This document shows positions 17,188 through 25,873 of a DNA stretch of 53,394 nt, piece by piece. The position numbers and the translations under genes were made by a program. Under the pieces are notes generated by a model. That model was not told where the DNA came from. It did not search any database and saw only the letters and a list, made by a program, of their open reading frames with translations. Position 1 is the stretch's first letter, and every line of letters starts with the position of its first letter. The stretch is from Verrucomicrobiota bacterium (lineage in GTDB: Bacteria; Verrucomicrobiota; Verrucomicrobiia; Chthoniobacterales; Chthoniobacteraceae), in the NCBI GenBank assembly GCA_003402745.1, contig QQND01000008.1, positions 1-53,394 on the forward strand. Reading direction: 5' to 3'.

Positions 17188-18234
17188 TTAGAACAGCAGG
17201 GCTTCCAGAGTGCCTAACGCCTTTAAATAGACCCGGTGGCGTGTTCCGGGCATCATCTCTTCGGTAAGCAGGCTGATGACGTCATTGTGGCCTGCGGGAA
17301 AATTTCTGTGGGTGGTGCCGGCCGGAGATTTGATGGTGGAAAGGAGCAGGCTGGAGCCTGACTCGCGCTGGAGGGAGAAACTGGAGTGCTCGGAATGAAG
17401 GGACATTGCGCTGATCCCCCCGCTGGCGGTTTGGACAAGTTTGCACTGGATTTCGGCGCCGCTTGGAGCGCGGAAGCGAGGCTCGGAGGGGTTGGTGTGG
17501 CTGACCACCCAGGAGAGCTGGGAGGCGAACCAGCTGGCTAGGAGGAGGGCGGTGAGCTTGGATTCGGGTGCGTGGTGGATGTTGAGGTGGTGGATGGAAC
17601 CGACTTCAGCGAGGAGAGAAGGGTCGTCAAAACTCAAGGCAGCGGCCTGTCTGAGGTTGAGGGTGCGTGTCCAGTTGAGATCTGCGAGGGCCATTCTCGA
17701 GCTGAAGTGGGAGCGGATGCTCGAGAGGCGGCGGAGAGCTTCCTGAGGGTTGTTCCAGTCTAGGCTGTCGATGATGAGCCTGTCGACGCGCTGCCAGAGG
17801 GGGGAGTCTGTGTTTTTTGGGAGCTCTCCCTGCCACCAGAGGTTGAGGGGGAGGTCATAGTCTAGGTTCGCCATGAGGACGTTGGCGACGGCGGCTTGGG
17901 AGAGGCCTTCGGCAAGAAGTGTGATTTGCTCGCTGCAAATTTCGTGGGCGCCCGCCTTGTTGATGTGGCAGTGTGCTTGTACCCAGGCGGATGTTTTCTG
18001 AGTGGTTGCTGAGGGGGCGTCCCCTAGGAGGATGGCCCTGCAGGCGTGGTTGCGGACGAATTTAGAAATGAGTTCGGTGTTGGAAGCGAGTTGCTGGGTG
18101 CCCTGGCAGTAGACGACGAGGTTGAGGAGGCAGGCCCGGGTTCTCTGTTCTGGGGTATTCCAGAGAGAATTAAGCGTGCTGGTGATCTGGGATAGCTCGA
18201 CTTGGAGTCCGAGGGAAGAGGGATCGAATGCCAT
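17188..18234 (-). CDS. opcA: Glucose-6-phosphate dehydrogenase assembly protein OpcA
   Basis: 348 residues. OpcA is known from cyanobacteria and actinobacteria as an allosteric partner or assembly factor of G6PDH. The family phrases include ARACLLNLVVYC, SEQITLLAEG, LMANLDYDLPLNLWWQGELP, DSLDWNNPQEAL and ALADLNWTRTLNLRQAAA. The gene lies 12 bases downstream of zwf on the same strand, the usual arrangement, so coupled expression is expected. The C-terminal 100 residues are beta-rich and close with KALGTLEALLF. Confidence 0.93.
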   Translation of the reverse strand: MAFDPSSLGLQVELSQITSTLNSLWNTPEQRTRACLLNLVVYCQGTQQLASNTELISKFVRNHACRAILLGDAPSATTQKTSAWVQAHCHINKAGAHEICSEQITLLAEGLSQAAVANVLMANLDYDLPLNLWWQGELPKNTDSPLWQRVDRLIIDSLDWNNPQEALRRLSSIRSHFSSRMALADLNWTRTLNLRQAAALSFDDPSLLAEVGSIHHLNIHHAPESKLTALLLASWFASQLSWVVSHTNPSEPRFRAPSGAEIQCKLVQTASGGISAMSLHSEHSSFSLQRESGSSLLLSTIKSPAGTTHRNFPAGHNDVISLLTEEMMPGTRHRVYLKALGTLEALLF

Positions 18235-18246
18235 GGAGAGGGCGTG

Positions 18247-19791
18247 TTAAAGTCGGCGCCAGGCGCGTCCGTCGGAGGCGAGGAGGTCGTCGGCCTCCTT
18301 TGGGCCCCAAGATCCGGCGGGATAAGAAGCCATGGCGGGCGGGTTTTGGCTTTTGTGCCAGGCGTCTTCGATGCAGTCGATGAAGGTCCATGCGGCGTCG
18401 ACTTCGTCCCGCCGAGCGAAAAGGGTGGCGTCTCCGGCCATGGCATCGAGGAGGAGGCGCTCGTAGGCCTCGGGGCTGGGTTTGCCGAAGCTGGTTTTGT
18501 AGTGGAAGTCCATTTTGACCGGTTCGATGGCCAACTGGGCGCCTGGACGTTTGGATTGGATTCTCAAAGAGATGCCCTCGTCGGGCTGGATGCGGAGGAC
18601 GAGAACATTCGGGCCGAGGCCGGCTTGTTGGGCGTTGAAGAGGACCCCGGGGGTGTCTTTGAAGTAAATGGCGATTTCGGTCCCGTGTTTGGGCATGCGT
18701 TTGCCCACGCGGACGTAAAAAGGGACGCCGTCCCAGCGCCAGTTGTCTACAAAGGCGCGAAATGCGACGTAGGTTTCGGTTTCGGAATTGGGACTGACCC
18801 TGTCTTCGGACCGGTAGGCTGGAACTTCTTTGCCTGAAACGGCGCCGGCCGCGTACTGAGCGCGGATGACGTTGGCGGCGACCTGTTCCGGGGTGTACTT
18901 GCGCAGGGCGCGGACGACTTTGAGTTTTTCGTCGCGGACGCTGTCGGCGCTGAGGTCCGTGGGGGGTTCCATTGCGATGAGGCAGAGGATCTGGGTCAGG
19001 TGGTTTTGACACATGTCCCTGAGTGCGCCAGAGGATTCGTAATAGGGGCCGCGGGCTTCGACGCCCATGGGTTCGGCTGCTGTTATTTGGATATGATCGA
19101 TGTAGCGGTGGTTCCAAAGGGGCTCGAAGATCGAATTTGCGAAGCGCAAAACCATGATGTTCTGAGCGGTTTCCTTACCGAGATAATGGTCGATACGATA
19201 GGTGTCTTCTTCCGCGAAAACATGGCTGACCTTTTCGTTGAGGTCGTGGGCAGAGGAGCGGTCGTGGCCGAAGGGTTTTTCGACGATGACCCGAGCCCAG
19301 GAGCCATCCCGGGTTTTGTTGAGGCCATATTCAGCGAGTTTTCCTAGTATGCCCTCAAACTCACTGGGGCCGACGCTGAGGTAAAACAGTCGGTTGCCGG
19401 CTGTGCCGCTGGCTGCGTCGAGTTTGTCAAGTTTTTCAGCGAGGAGACGGTAGCCTTCCCCATTGCTGAACTCACTTTGGTGATAATGAACCCGGCTTGA
19501 GAAGTCGTTCCAAATGTCGTCAGCGCGGCCGGAGCGGGAAAACTTTCCGAGGGCTTCGCCAAGTTCGGACCTGAAGGTTTCGTCGGATTTGGGTCTGCGA
19601 GCGAAGCCGGTGATATTGGTGGTGGCGGGCAGGTCTCCGTCGACTTGGAGATTGTAGAGAGCAGGGACAAGTTTTCGGTAGGTCAGGTCACCGGAAGCGC
19701 CAAAAATGACGACATTGCAGGGGCGGGGAAGGGGGCGGTTGGAAAGGCCTTCCTTGAGGGGGTTGATAGTCGGCGAAGATGAGGCGTTCAC
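18247..19791 (-). CDS. zwf: Glucose-6-phosphate 1-dehydrogenase
   Basis: 514 residues, typical length. NADP-dependent first step of the oxidative pentose phosphate pathway. N-terminal Rossmann motif GASGDLTYRKLVPALYNL; active-site segment RIDHYLGKETAQN with the catalytic His of RIDHYLGKE; substrate-binding VIVEKPFGHD and the downstream YFKDTPG segment. Operon with opcA. The neighbourhood also holds RpiB (in the fusion downstream), another pentose phosphate enzyme. Confidence 0.97.
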   Translation of the reverse strand: MNASSSPTINPLKEGLSNRPLPRPCNVVIFGASGDLTYRKLVPALYNLQVDGDLPATTNITGFARRPKSDETFRSELGEALGKFSRSGRADDIWNDFSSRVHYHQSEFSNGEGYRLLAEKLDKLDAASGTAGNRLFYLSVGPSEFEGILGKLAEYGLNKTRDGSWARVIVEKPFGHDRSSAHDLNEKVSHVFAEEDTYRIDHYLGKETAQNIMVLRFANSIFEPLWNHRYIDHIQITAAEPMGVEARGPYYESSGALRDMCQNHLTQILCLIAMEPPTDLSADSVRDEKLKVVRALRKYTPEQVAANVIRAQYAAGAVSGKEVPAYRSEDRVSPNSETETYVAFRAFVDNWRWDGVPFYVRVGKRMPKHGTEIAIYFKDTPGVLFNAQQAGLGPNVLVLRIQPDEGISLRIQSKRPGAQLAIEPVKMDFHYKTSFGKPSPEAYERLLLDAMAGDATLFARRDEVDAAWTFIDCIEDAWHKSQNPPAMASYPAGSWGPKEADDLLASDGRAWRRL

Positions 19792-19960
19792 GTTTTTGGA
19801 GTGGTATCGGAGGTTTGCCAGTGGGGCAACGGGAATCAGAGGATGAGGGGCGGGCGGAATGCTTATGGCGTTGGTAAAATCGCCAAGAGGGTGGTTGTTG
19901 AACGCGCCAAAATGGCGTTGTGGAAGCCCCGGTTGTTTGAAGCGAGTTTGCCGGCTTTGT

Positions 19961-22165
19961 TTAGCTGGGAAGAGGGAATCGGCGTGTGAGTTGGCGGACG
20001 GTGTCCCTAAGGGAATGGAGGGCGGTGGTATTATCCGCCACGGCGAGGGCGCTGTGGATAAGATCGGCGATCTCCATCATTTCTTCCTCCTTCATTCCGC
20101 GAGTGGTGACCGCTGGGGTACCGATCCGGATGCCGCCGCCGAGGGTGATTTTTTCGGTATCGAAGGGAATGCCGTTTTTGTTGACGGTGATTCCTGCATG
20201 GTCAAGGGCTTCCTGGGCCAGTTTGCCATTGAGCTGTTTTGGGCGGAGGTCGACGAGCATGACGTGGTTGTCTGTACCTCCTGAGACGATGCGATAGCCG
20301 TGGTGGGCAAGGCGTGCGGCGAGGGCTTTTGCGTTGCTGACGACCTGGGCGGAGTAGGTTTTAAATTCGGGCCGGAGTGCTTCTAGGAAACAGACGGCCT
20401 TTGCCGCGATGACGTGTTCCAGAGGGCCGCCCTGGCAGCCGGGAAAGACTTGGGAATCGACGGCTTTGGCGTATTTCGACTTGCAAAGAATGAGGCCGCT
20501 TCTGGGGCCGCGGAGGCTTTTGTGAGTGGTGGTGGTGACGAAGTCGGCCATGGGAACCGGAGAGGGGTGGGCGCCGCCGGCGACAAGACCGGCGATATGA
20601 GCCATGTCGACGAAGAGATAAGCGCCGACGGAATCGGCGATGGCGCGCATGCGTTCGAAGTCGATAATCCTGGAGTAGGCGCTGGCGCCTGCCGTGATCA
20701 TTTTGGGTTTCACCTCCAAGGCGGTTTTAGCGAGGGCGTCGTAGTCGATGCGTTCGTTTTCCTGGGAGACGCCATAATGAACGATTTCAAACAAGCGGCC
20801 GGAGAAGTTGGCCTTGTTTCCGTGGGTGAGATGGCCGCCATGGTTGAGGTCCATGGTCAGGAGTCGGTCTCCGGTCTGAAGGACGGAGAAATAAACGGCC
20901 ATGTTGGCCTGAGAGCCAGAGTGCGGCTGAACGTTGGCGTGTTCAGCGCCGAAGAGTTCCTTGGCACGGTCAATAGCGAGTTGTTCGATGACATCCACGT
21001 TTTCGCATCCGCCGTACCAGCGGCGGCCGGGGTAACCTTCTGCGTATTTGTTGGTGAGGCAGGACCCCTGAGCCTCCATTACGGCACGGGAGGTGAAATT
21101 TTCAGAGGCAATCAATTCGATGTTTTCGAACTGCCTAAGGGCTTCCAGTTGGATGGAAGCGAAGATTTGGGGGTCCGTTTCCGAGAGCGCGGCGTTGGAG
21201 GCGGCGCCGGTTCCGAGGTGTTCGAGTTTTTCGACGCGGCGTTCATGGCGGCCTCCTTCGAATGCGGTGGTGAGGAAGGCGTCCAAGATGCGAGCGGCGG
21301 CGGCGGGATCGACGTGGTTTGCGCCCAGGCAGAGAACGTTTGCGTTGTTATGGCGGCGGGAGAGACGGGCGTCGTCGGCGGTGCTCACGAGTGCTGCGCG
21401 CACGTGGGGGAAGCGGTTTGCTGCGATGCTCATGCCGATTCCGCTAGTGCACATGAGGATGCCGAAATCGGCCTCGTGGGCGCTGACGGCGGTGCTGACG
21501 GCCTGTGCAAAGTCAGGATAATCAACGCTATCGGTTCCTGTGGTGCCGAAATCGGTGACGGCGTGGCCCTTGCGGGAGAGGAAGTCGTGGACGGATTTTT
21601 TGAGTTCGAGTGCGCCGTGGTCGGAGCCGAGGGCGATGCGCAGGGTGCGGGTTTGGAGTTCGGAGGCGGAGGGCGCGGGCAGGGTGGAGGAGTCACTCAT
21701 GGGTTTGGAGTCAATGAATTGTAGCAGCGAGGGAATCGCCTGAAGAAGGGTTTCGCGGGTTTGGACGTAAACAGGGAGGCCCTGTCCGAATGGGTCGGGC
21801 ACTTGCAGGGGGAGGGAGGAGTCGAATTCGCAAACTAGATGAGTTTTGCGGGCGGCGGCGGGAAAGTCGTCTTCGAGTGCGTTTCGGTGCCCGGGAGTCA
21901 TGCAGAAGATGTGAGTCGCCCAGCTGACAAGGGAGTCGGACAGTTGCCTGGACCGGTGCTTGGACATTGCAATGCCAAGCTGTTGGCAGGCGGAGACGGA
22001 ATTGGGGCTTGCCGGTTGATTCGGCGCCGCATGGACGCCTGCGGAGGTGACCTCAATGTCGCGCCTGCCGTTGGAGGCGTGCCGAAGTAGCGCCTCAGCC
22101 ATGGGGCTGCGGCACGTATTTCCTGTACAAACAAAGAGGATGCGTTTGGCCGCCTTGAGACTCAT
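19961..22165 (-). CDS. glyA: Fusion: low-molecular-weight phosphatase - ribose-5-phosphate isomerase B - serine hydroxymethyltransferase
   Basis: 734 residues in one uninterrupted frame. Residues 8-152 are an LMW phosphatase: P-loop CTGNTCRS (13-20), general-acid Asp in VPDPFG (124). Thr in CTGNTCR is the residue that marks protein-arginine phosphatases of the YwlE type; tyrosine phosphatases usually have Ile. Residues 175-310 are Rpi[13 protein letters not shown] and the [14 protein letters not shown] loop with catalytic Cys239. Residues 320-734 are serine hydroxymethyltransferase: [29 protein letters not shown] lysine in [14 protein letters not shown] (Lys549). All catalytic residues are present in each part. 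A Met at 156 could start RpiB separately but has no ribosome site. The order phosphatase-RpiB-GlyA equals ywlE-ywlF-(ywlG)-glyA of Bacillus. Cytoplasmic. Confidence 0.93.
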   Translation of the reverse strand: MSLKAAKRILFVCTGNTCRSPMAEALLRHASNGRRDIEVTSAGVHAAPNQPASPNSVSACQQLGIAMSKHRSRQLSDSLVSWATHIFCMTPGHRNALEDDFPAAARKTHLVCEFDSSLPLQVPDPFGQGLPVYVQTRETLLQAIPSLLQFIDSKPMSDSSTLPAPSASELQTRTLRIALGSDHGALELKKSVHDFLSRKGHAVTDFGTTGTDSVDYPDFAQAVSTAVSAHEADFGILMCTSGIGMSIAANRFPHVRAALVSTADDARLSRRHNNANVLCLGANHVDPAAAARILDAFLTTAFEGGRHERRVEKLEHLGTGAASNAALSETDPQIFASIQLEALRQFENIELIASENFTSRAVMEAQGSCLTNKYAEGYPGRRWYGGCENVDVIEQLAIDRAKELFGAEHANVQPHSGSQANMAVYFSVLQTGDRLLTMDLNHGGHLTHGNKANFSGRLFEIVHYGVSQENERIDYDALAKTALEVKPKMITAGASAYSRIIDFERMRAIADSVGAYLFVDMAHIAGLVAGGAHPSPVPMADFVTTTTHKSLRGPRSGLILCKSKYAKAVDSQVFPGCQGGPLEHVIAAKAVCFLEALRPEFKTYSAQVVSNAKALAARLAHHGYRIVSGGTDNHVMLVDLRPKQLNGKLAQEALDHAGITVNKNGIPFDTEKITLGGGIRIGTPAVTTRGMKEEEMMEIADLIHSALAVADNTTALHSLRDTVRQLTRRFPLPS

Positions 22166-22329
22166 GGATAAGTTGAAGAGCTTAGCGTGAGCGGAGCTGG
22201 AAAGTCAACGCGGGCGCGGGACCAGCGGAGTGTGTGGAATTGCCGGGTTCAGGGGGACAAAAGGGTTATCGGAGTCTGGGGCGGCGAGGGGGTATGGGGG
22301 GTGGGTCTCTGAAAGGGGAGGAACAGGGG

Positions 22330-22358
22330 TTGCCGAGGGGAGCGGGGTGATTTATAAT
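22330..22358 (+). promoter_or_regulatory. Sigma70-type promoter for the repeat-bearing lipoprotein
   Basis: TTGCCG (22330-22335), 17-base spacer, TATAAT (22353-22358). Perfect -10 box and optimal spacing. Transcription would begin near 22365, only a few bases before the ATG at 22371, so a nearly leaderless mRNA is predicted. Confidence 0.6.
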
Positions 22359-22370
22359 CCGAACAGCTTT

Positions 22371-22886
22371 ATGCTTATGCGTCTCCTTATGCGTTGCTTT
22401 TTCTTCACTTTTGTCGGGCTGTCTCTGAGCAGCTGTGTTTCTCCGAAGTTTGAGAGGGCTTGGCGGGGCGCGGCGGGTGAGCCGGTGGTTCAAAAATGGG
22501 AGGGAGTCTGGAAAAGCGAGCAGCATGGGGCGGGGGGGCGTTTGCGGGCGCTCACAGGGGTGCCCAAGGGAGGGCACATAGGGGTGCCCAAGGGAGGGCA
22601 CATAGGGGTGCCCAAGGGAGGGCACATAGGGGTGCCCAAGGTAGGGCACTTGGACGTGTTTTTTGAGGCGCGCTGGCACGGATTTACGACGGCTTACCCC
22701 GTGGTTTTGAATGTGGAGAAAAAGCGGGGGCTGTTTTTGATCAGCGGCGAGCATGACTTGAAGTCATGCATTGGCGGAGGCCCTTACTCGTATTCCGGAA
22801 CGATGACGGGGGATCTGTTTTTCGCCCGCTACAGTTCGCGTTACGATTCCGGGACTTTCAGTATGAAGCCAGCCGTTGGAAAGTGA
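22371..22886 (+). CDS. Putative lipoprotein interrupted by a palindromic repeat
   Basis: 171 residues from the ATG at 22371 (ATGs at 22377 and 22389 are alternatives). Signal peptide with lipobox LSSC, lipidated Cys22. The mature part has KWEGVWKSEQHG..GRLRAL and, after the repeats, FFEARWHGFTTAYPVVLNVEK, ISGEHDL and YSGTMTGDLFFARYSSRYDSGTF, a pattern I associate with small planctomycete/verrucomicrobial lipoproteins of unknown role. Between GRLRALT and LDVFFEARW about 30 residues (63-93) consist of four GVPKGGHI-type units that encode a DNA palindrome array. The reading frame stays open through the insertion. No neighbour in the same operon. Confidence 0.7.
   Translation: MLMRLLMRCFFFTFVGLSLSSCVSPKFERAWRGAAGEPVVQKWEGVWKSEQHGAGGRLRALTGVPKGGHIGVPKGGHIGVPKGGHIGVPKVGHLDVFFEARWHGFTTAYPVVLNVEKKRGLFLISGEHDLKSCIGGGPYSYSGTMTGDLFFARYSSRYDSGTFSMKPAVGK
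22557..22650. repeat. Tandem 24-bp palindromic repeats inside a coding region
   Basis: Three full 24-base units start at 22557, 22581 and 22605, plus a partial fourth (22629-22650) with a changed centre. Each unit contains TGCCC-N6-GGGCA, so every unit can form a hairpin. Length 24 keeps the frame (eight codons). The opposite strand is also open across the array. Confidence 0.9.
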
Positions 22887-22989
22887 GTTACGCTAGAACT
22901 GGACTCAGGCATGGGGGAGGGCGGCAGCAACCCGCGGGCTGCTAAAACGTCTGGCTCGCAGTCCGAAGGGGAGTTCCCAGAGAAGTCGC

Positions 22990-23256
22990 TCACGATTCCT
23001 TTTTCTCGTTACTTTCCGGGCTGGCTTTGAAGGAGCGTCTGGCGCCGTCGACAAGGAGGCCGACTCCGGTGCCCACGGCGAGACCGAAAGGGCCAAATAA
23101 TAGGGAAAGGGCTGCGACGCGGATGGCGATGGAGGTAGGGGGGATTTCGACGCCTCGGAGCCGTGGACTTGCGACGGTGAAAACCATGTAGACTTCTGCG
23201 AGGAGCAGTCCTGCGAGGGCGAATTTCTTGACCAAAGAAGGTTGTTTCGTTTCCAC
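22990..23256 (-). CDS. Small membrane protein, hypothetical
   Basis: 88 residues from a GTG start (VETKQPSLVKKF); the frame extends far upstream but that part has no coding character. Two transmembrane segments are visible: FALAGLLLAEVYMVFTVA and the hydrophobic stretch around ALSLLFGPFGLAVGTGVGLLV. Short basic-then-acidic C-terminal tail (SNEKKES). I recognise no family. Start choice is uncertain. Confidence 0.5.
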   Translation of the reverse strand: METKQPSLVKKFALAGLLLAEVYMVFTVASPRLRGVEIPPTSIAIRVAALSLLFGPFGLAVGTGVGLLVDGARRSFKASPESNEKKES

Positions 23257-23640
23257 AAAGGGTTGTTTTCCGAAGCGGGTGGGAGGTATGAGATTTGAAA
23301 AAGGCTTTGGTCCCCCGCCGCAGGGCGGTCCAAGGGATTGATTTCTGGGGGTGTTGGTGAGGGCCTTGTATGCCTCGGTGTGAGAAATCGAGCGAACAAT
23401 CAAGCCTCGAACGAGCCAGACAAGTCTGCCCCCTCCTGAGCTGTTTTGCAACCACTCACGACTTGCGGGCTCGTCCGAGAGGCTGTTGGGCGTGTGCTTC
23501 GTGAAAATGCCGTGGTTGTCCGGGGGAGCGCGCTGTCTGAACGCTGTAGGGCCCTGCAAAGAAGGGGGGTATGACTTGGGTGTGGTCCGTGTTCGGGTAT
23601 TTTCCCATCCAAAAGCAGCATTCACCTCGATTCAGTATGT

Positions 23641-23817
23641 ATGATTGTCTCTCTGTCATTTGCTGATTCCTTAGTGCTTCTTCTGCTGGTGGTGAAGAAA
23701 GTTGTAACCACTAGTTTCTCGGTTCCGCTGCTGGCGTGCTTTTTAGTTTTGGGTTTCGCTCTTCATCATGTTTTGGAGGCCAGGTGTACGGCCGACAGGT
23801 CCGGTCCGTCCAGTTAG
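23641..23817 (+). CDS. Possible small hydrophobic protein
   Basis: 58 codons, ATG at 23641. The sequence reads MIVSLSFADSLVLLLLVVKKVV, then a second hydrophobic stretch (VPLLACFLVLGFALHHVL) and a polar tail. Two membrane segments would fit a small membrane peptide, but there is no ribosome site or conserved neighbour and chance is a real alternative. Confidence 0.2.
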   Translation: MIVSLSFADSLVLLLLVVKKVVTTSFSVPLLACFLVLGFALHHVLEARCTADRSGPSS

Positions 23818-23862
23818 GGCGGAGAAGTTGGTCAGGTTCGGGTGATGCTGCCGTTACTGATG

Positions 23863-23954
23863 TCAAATCTTGAATAAAACTGGTCGTTTTCTCCCAGGTG
23901 CTGAGCTTTTTGAATCATCCACAACCCTAAAAGAGATGGTATTAGTGGTTTGAG
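23863..23954. repeat. Dispersed intergenic repeat, copy A
   Basis: Matches 51232-51388 along most of its length: shared blocks include TCTTGAA-AAAACTGGTC, AGGTGCTGAG, and CCTAAAAGAGA-GGTAT. Copy A is uninterrupted; copy B carries a 74-bp insertion between CTCC and AGGTGCTGAG. Confidence 0.7.
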
Positions 23955-24031
23955 ACTGGGTAGGAGTGAGGCAAAAGGGGAGGGGTTTCAAATGTTTGCC
24001 TGCCGCGAGAATTGGGGCAGACTAAGGGTGC

Positions 24032-25054
24032 ATGGAAACTCGAGAAAACAGGGTGTCGGTCAGTTTTTCGCGCGGGATTTTTTTGACGCGTTTTGGGTCG
24101 CCCTTGGAAGTGGTAGAGGAAAGAGCGGTGATGGTGCCGCAGCCATGTGTTGGGGAGGTTTTGATCGGGGTGGAGTTGGCTCCGATCAATCCGGCGGATC
24201 TGAATGTGCTGGAGGGGAAATATGGGACTTTGCCCGCGCTGCCTTGCGTGCCGGGAATTGAAGGCGTGGGACGCGTGTTAGAGGTTGGCGCAGGGCTTGG
24301 GGTTGCTGGTGAGGAACTCGAGGGTAAACGGGTTCTTCTTCCTCATGGGTTTGGTTCCTGGCGCAGCCACGGAACGGCACTGGCTTCGGAACTTGTGGTG
24401 GTGCCCGAGGCTGTTCCGGTGGAACAGGCTTCAATGCTTCGCATTAATCCTGCCACCGCTCTGGTTTTGTTAGAGCACTTTGTGGAATTGAAGCCGGGGG
24501 AGTGGATTGTGCAGAATGCCGCGAACTCGGGGGTGGGCCGTTCCGTGATTCAGATTGCGCGGGCCTGCGGGTGGCGAACAATTAACGTGGTGCGCCGCGC
24601 TGGGCTTGGGGAAGAACTGCGTGCGATTGGAGCGGATGCGGTACTGGAGTCGAGCGAGGACTTGGGAGCGCGAATCGCTGGGATCACAGGCGGAGTTCCG
24701 CCGCGTTTGGGACTGAATGCGGTGGGGGGTGAAAGTGCCTTGGCGCTGGCCAAAACGTTGGCGGAAAGCGGGGTTCTCGTCACCTACGGTGCCATGGGGC
24801 TCCAGCCCGTCCGGATTCCCAATGGGCTGCTTATTTTCAAGGATTTGGCGATGCGCGGTTTATGGATTAGCCGCTGGTACAAAAACGCAACGCTCAGCCA
24901 GCGGTACAATCTGTTTGAGAGGCTCTTCCATTGGGCGTCCACGGGCGTGCTGCACACGCCGGTGGAGGCGATTTATTCCTTGGAGAATAGCCGTGAAGCA
25001 ATTGCCCACGCCATGCGCGATGGGCGCGGTGGGAAGGTGCTTTTTAAAGGATGA
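24032..25054 (+). CDS. MECR-type 2-enoyl thioester reductase / zinc-independent MDR oxidoreductase
   Basis: 340 residues. Medium-chain dehydrogenase/reductase without the zinc ligands. APINPADLNVLEGKYG and LPALPCVPGIEGVGRV match the N-terminal catalytic domain of the MECR/ETR group, which reduces trans-2-enoyl thioesters with NADPH in fatty acid synthesis. NAANSGVGRSVIQIARACGWRTINVVR is the Rossmann nucleotide-binding segment, and GLNAVGG and GLWISRWYKN are also typical of that group. Substrate is inferred from family resemblance. The C39-like protease gene begins seven bases after the stop codon. Confidence 0.87.
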   Translation: METRENRVSVSFSRGIFLTRFGSPLEVVEERAVMVPQPCVGEVLIGVELAPINPADLNVLEGKYGTLPALPCVPGIEGVGRVLEVGAGLGVAGEELEGKRVLLPHGFGSWRSHGTALASELVVVPEAVPVEQASMLRINPATALVLLEHFVELKPGEWIVQNAANSGVGRSVIQIARACGWRTINVVRRAGLGEELRAIGADAVLESSEDLGARIAGITGGVPPRLGLNAVGGESALALAKTLAESGVLVTYGAMGLQPVRIPNGLLIFKDLAMRGLWISRWYKNATLSQRYNLFERLFHWASTGVLHTPVEAIYSLENSREAIAHAMRDGRGGKVLFKG

Positions 25055-25061
25055 GTGGGGG

Positions 25062-25679
25062 ATGAAATTTTTCTCTTTGAGGCGGGCCATTCTGGCGTTG
25101 GGGTTTGGGGTGCTGTTTTTTTTGGCGTTTGGGGCATGGTGTCGCTGGGGGCTTAAGGGGAGACTCGCGCCCTCTGGTGGGTTGTACTTTCCCGTTTCTG
25201 TGGAAACGGAGGCGCCTTCGTTTGCGCAGGCTGATGCTCGCTGGGGAGCTGACCGACTTGGACCGACGGAACGGACGCTTGCCGCGGAGGGGTGCGCGGT
25301 GAGTTCTGCTGCGATGGCGCTTGGGCATTACGGAATCAAGGTGGACCCTGGGCAGTTGAACCGTTTCCTGAGTGAAAACGGCGGGTTCACGGAGCAGGGC
25401 TGGATTTACTGGGAGGCTGCAGCCGAGTTTAAGCCAGGGAAAATCAGCCACGCTTACGAGGATCTCCCCAGTTACCTGTTGATGGATTCGAATTTGCTGA
25501 GGAGAAACCCTGTGATTGTGAGGATCCGCCGGCCTGAGGGGGGAACGCACTTTGTTTTGTTGGTAGGAAAGGTCGGGTATGAATATGTGGCGCTGGATCC
25601 AGGGGCGGGGGGAAGGCGGGTTTTTCTCAGCGAATTGAAAAGCCCTGTGGAAGCTCTCCGTTTCTACAAACGCTTGTAG
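25062..25679 (+). CDS. C39-like papain-fold peptidase, membrane-anchored or exported
   Basis: 205 residues from the ATG at 25062; the frame is open far upstream but overlaps the reductase in another phase. N-terminal hydrophobic segment AILALGFGVLFFLAFGAWC acts as signal or anchor. The catalytic Cys is in EGCAVSSAAMALGHYGI, His in GTHFVLLVGK and the third residue in LDPG, the arrangement of Peptidase_C39_2. Without an ABC transporter nearby it is probably not a bacteriocin leader peptidase. Seven bases after the reductase gene, so the two may be co-transcribed. Confidence 0.8.
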   Translation: MKFFSLRRAILALGFGVLFFLAFGAWCRWGLKGRLAPSGGLYFPVSVETEAPSFAQADARWGADRLGPTERTLAAEGCAVSSAAMALGHYGIKVDPGQLNRFLSENGGFTEQGWIYWEAAAEFKPGKISHAYEDLPSYLLMDSNLLRRNPVIVRIRRPEGGTHFVLLVGKVGYEYVALDPGAGGRRVFLSELKSPVEALRFYKRL

Positions 25680-25873
25680 GCTGGGGGGAGGTCGTTCTAT
25701 GGGCGGCGGCCAAGGGGAGTCAGGGTTTTTGTAGGGATGCCTTGGGGGGAGGTTTTGTGGCGTGCGCTGCGAGTTTGCGGGTGTCCGGGGTGGGGGCCGG
25801 GTAAGGGAAATGCGATTTTCAGTCTAGGATTTGCGCTGCTTTTAGGTAGTCATGGGTAGAAATCCTCTTCTTT

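Larger units (their letters stand above)
23257..24031. other. Long intergenic region
   Basis: 775 bases between the small membrane protein and the enoyl reductase. It contains one copy of the dispersed repeat (23863-23954) and a 58-codon hydrophobic frame (23641-23817) listed separately. The minus-strand frames that fill the left part read like out-of-frame sequence. No RNA gene recognised. Confidence 0.5.

Noticed and set aside
18170-19117. 315-codon minus-strand frame of Arg/Pro-rich protein
   Set aside because: Shifted frame within zwf; composition typical of out-of-frame GC-rich coding sequence.
20414-21724. 436-codon plus-strand open frame
   Set aside because: Antisense of the GlyA part of the fusion gene; the product is low-complexity Gly/Val/Glu-rich.
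22557-22650. CRISPR-like array
   Set aside because: Units are contiguous without unique spacers and lie inside a coding frame; no cas genes in the window.
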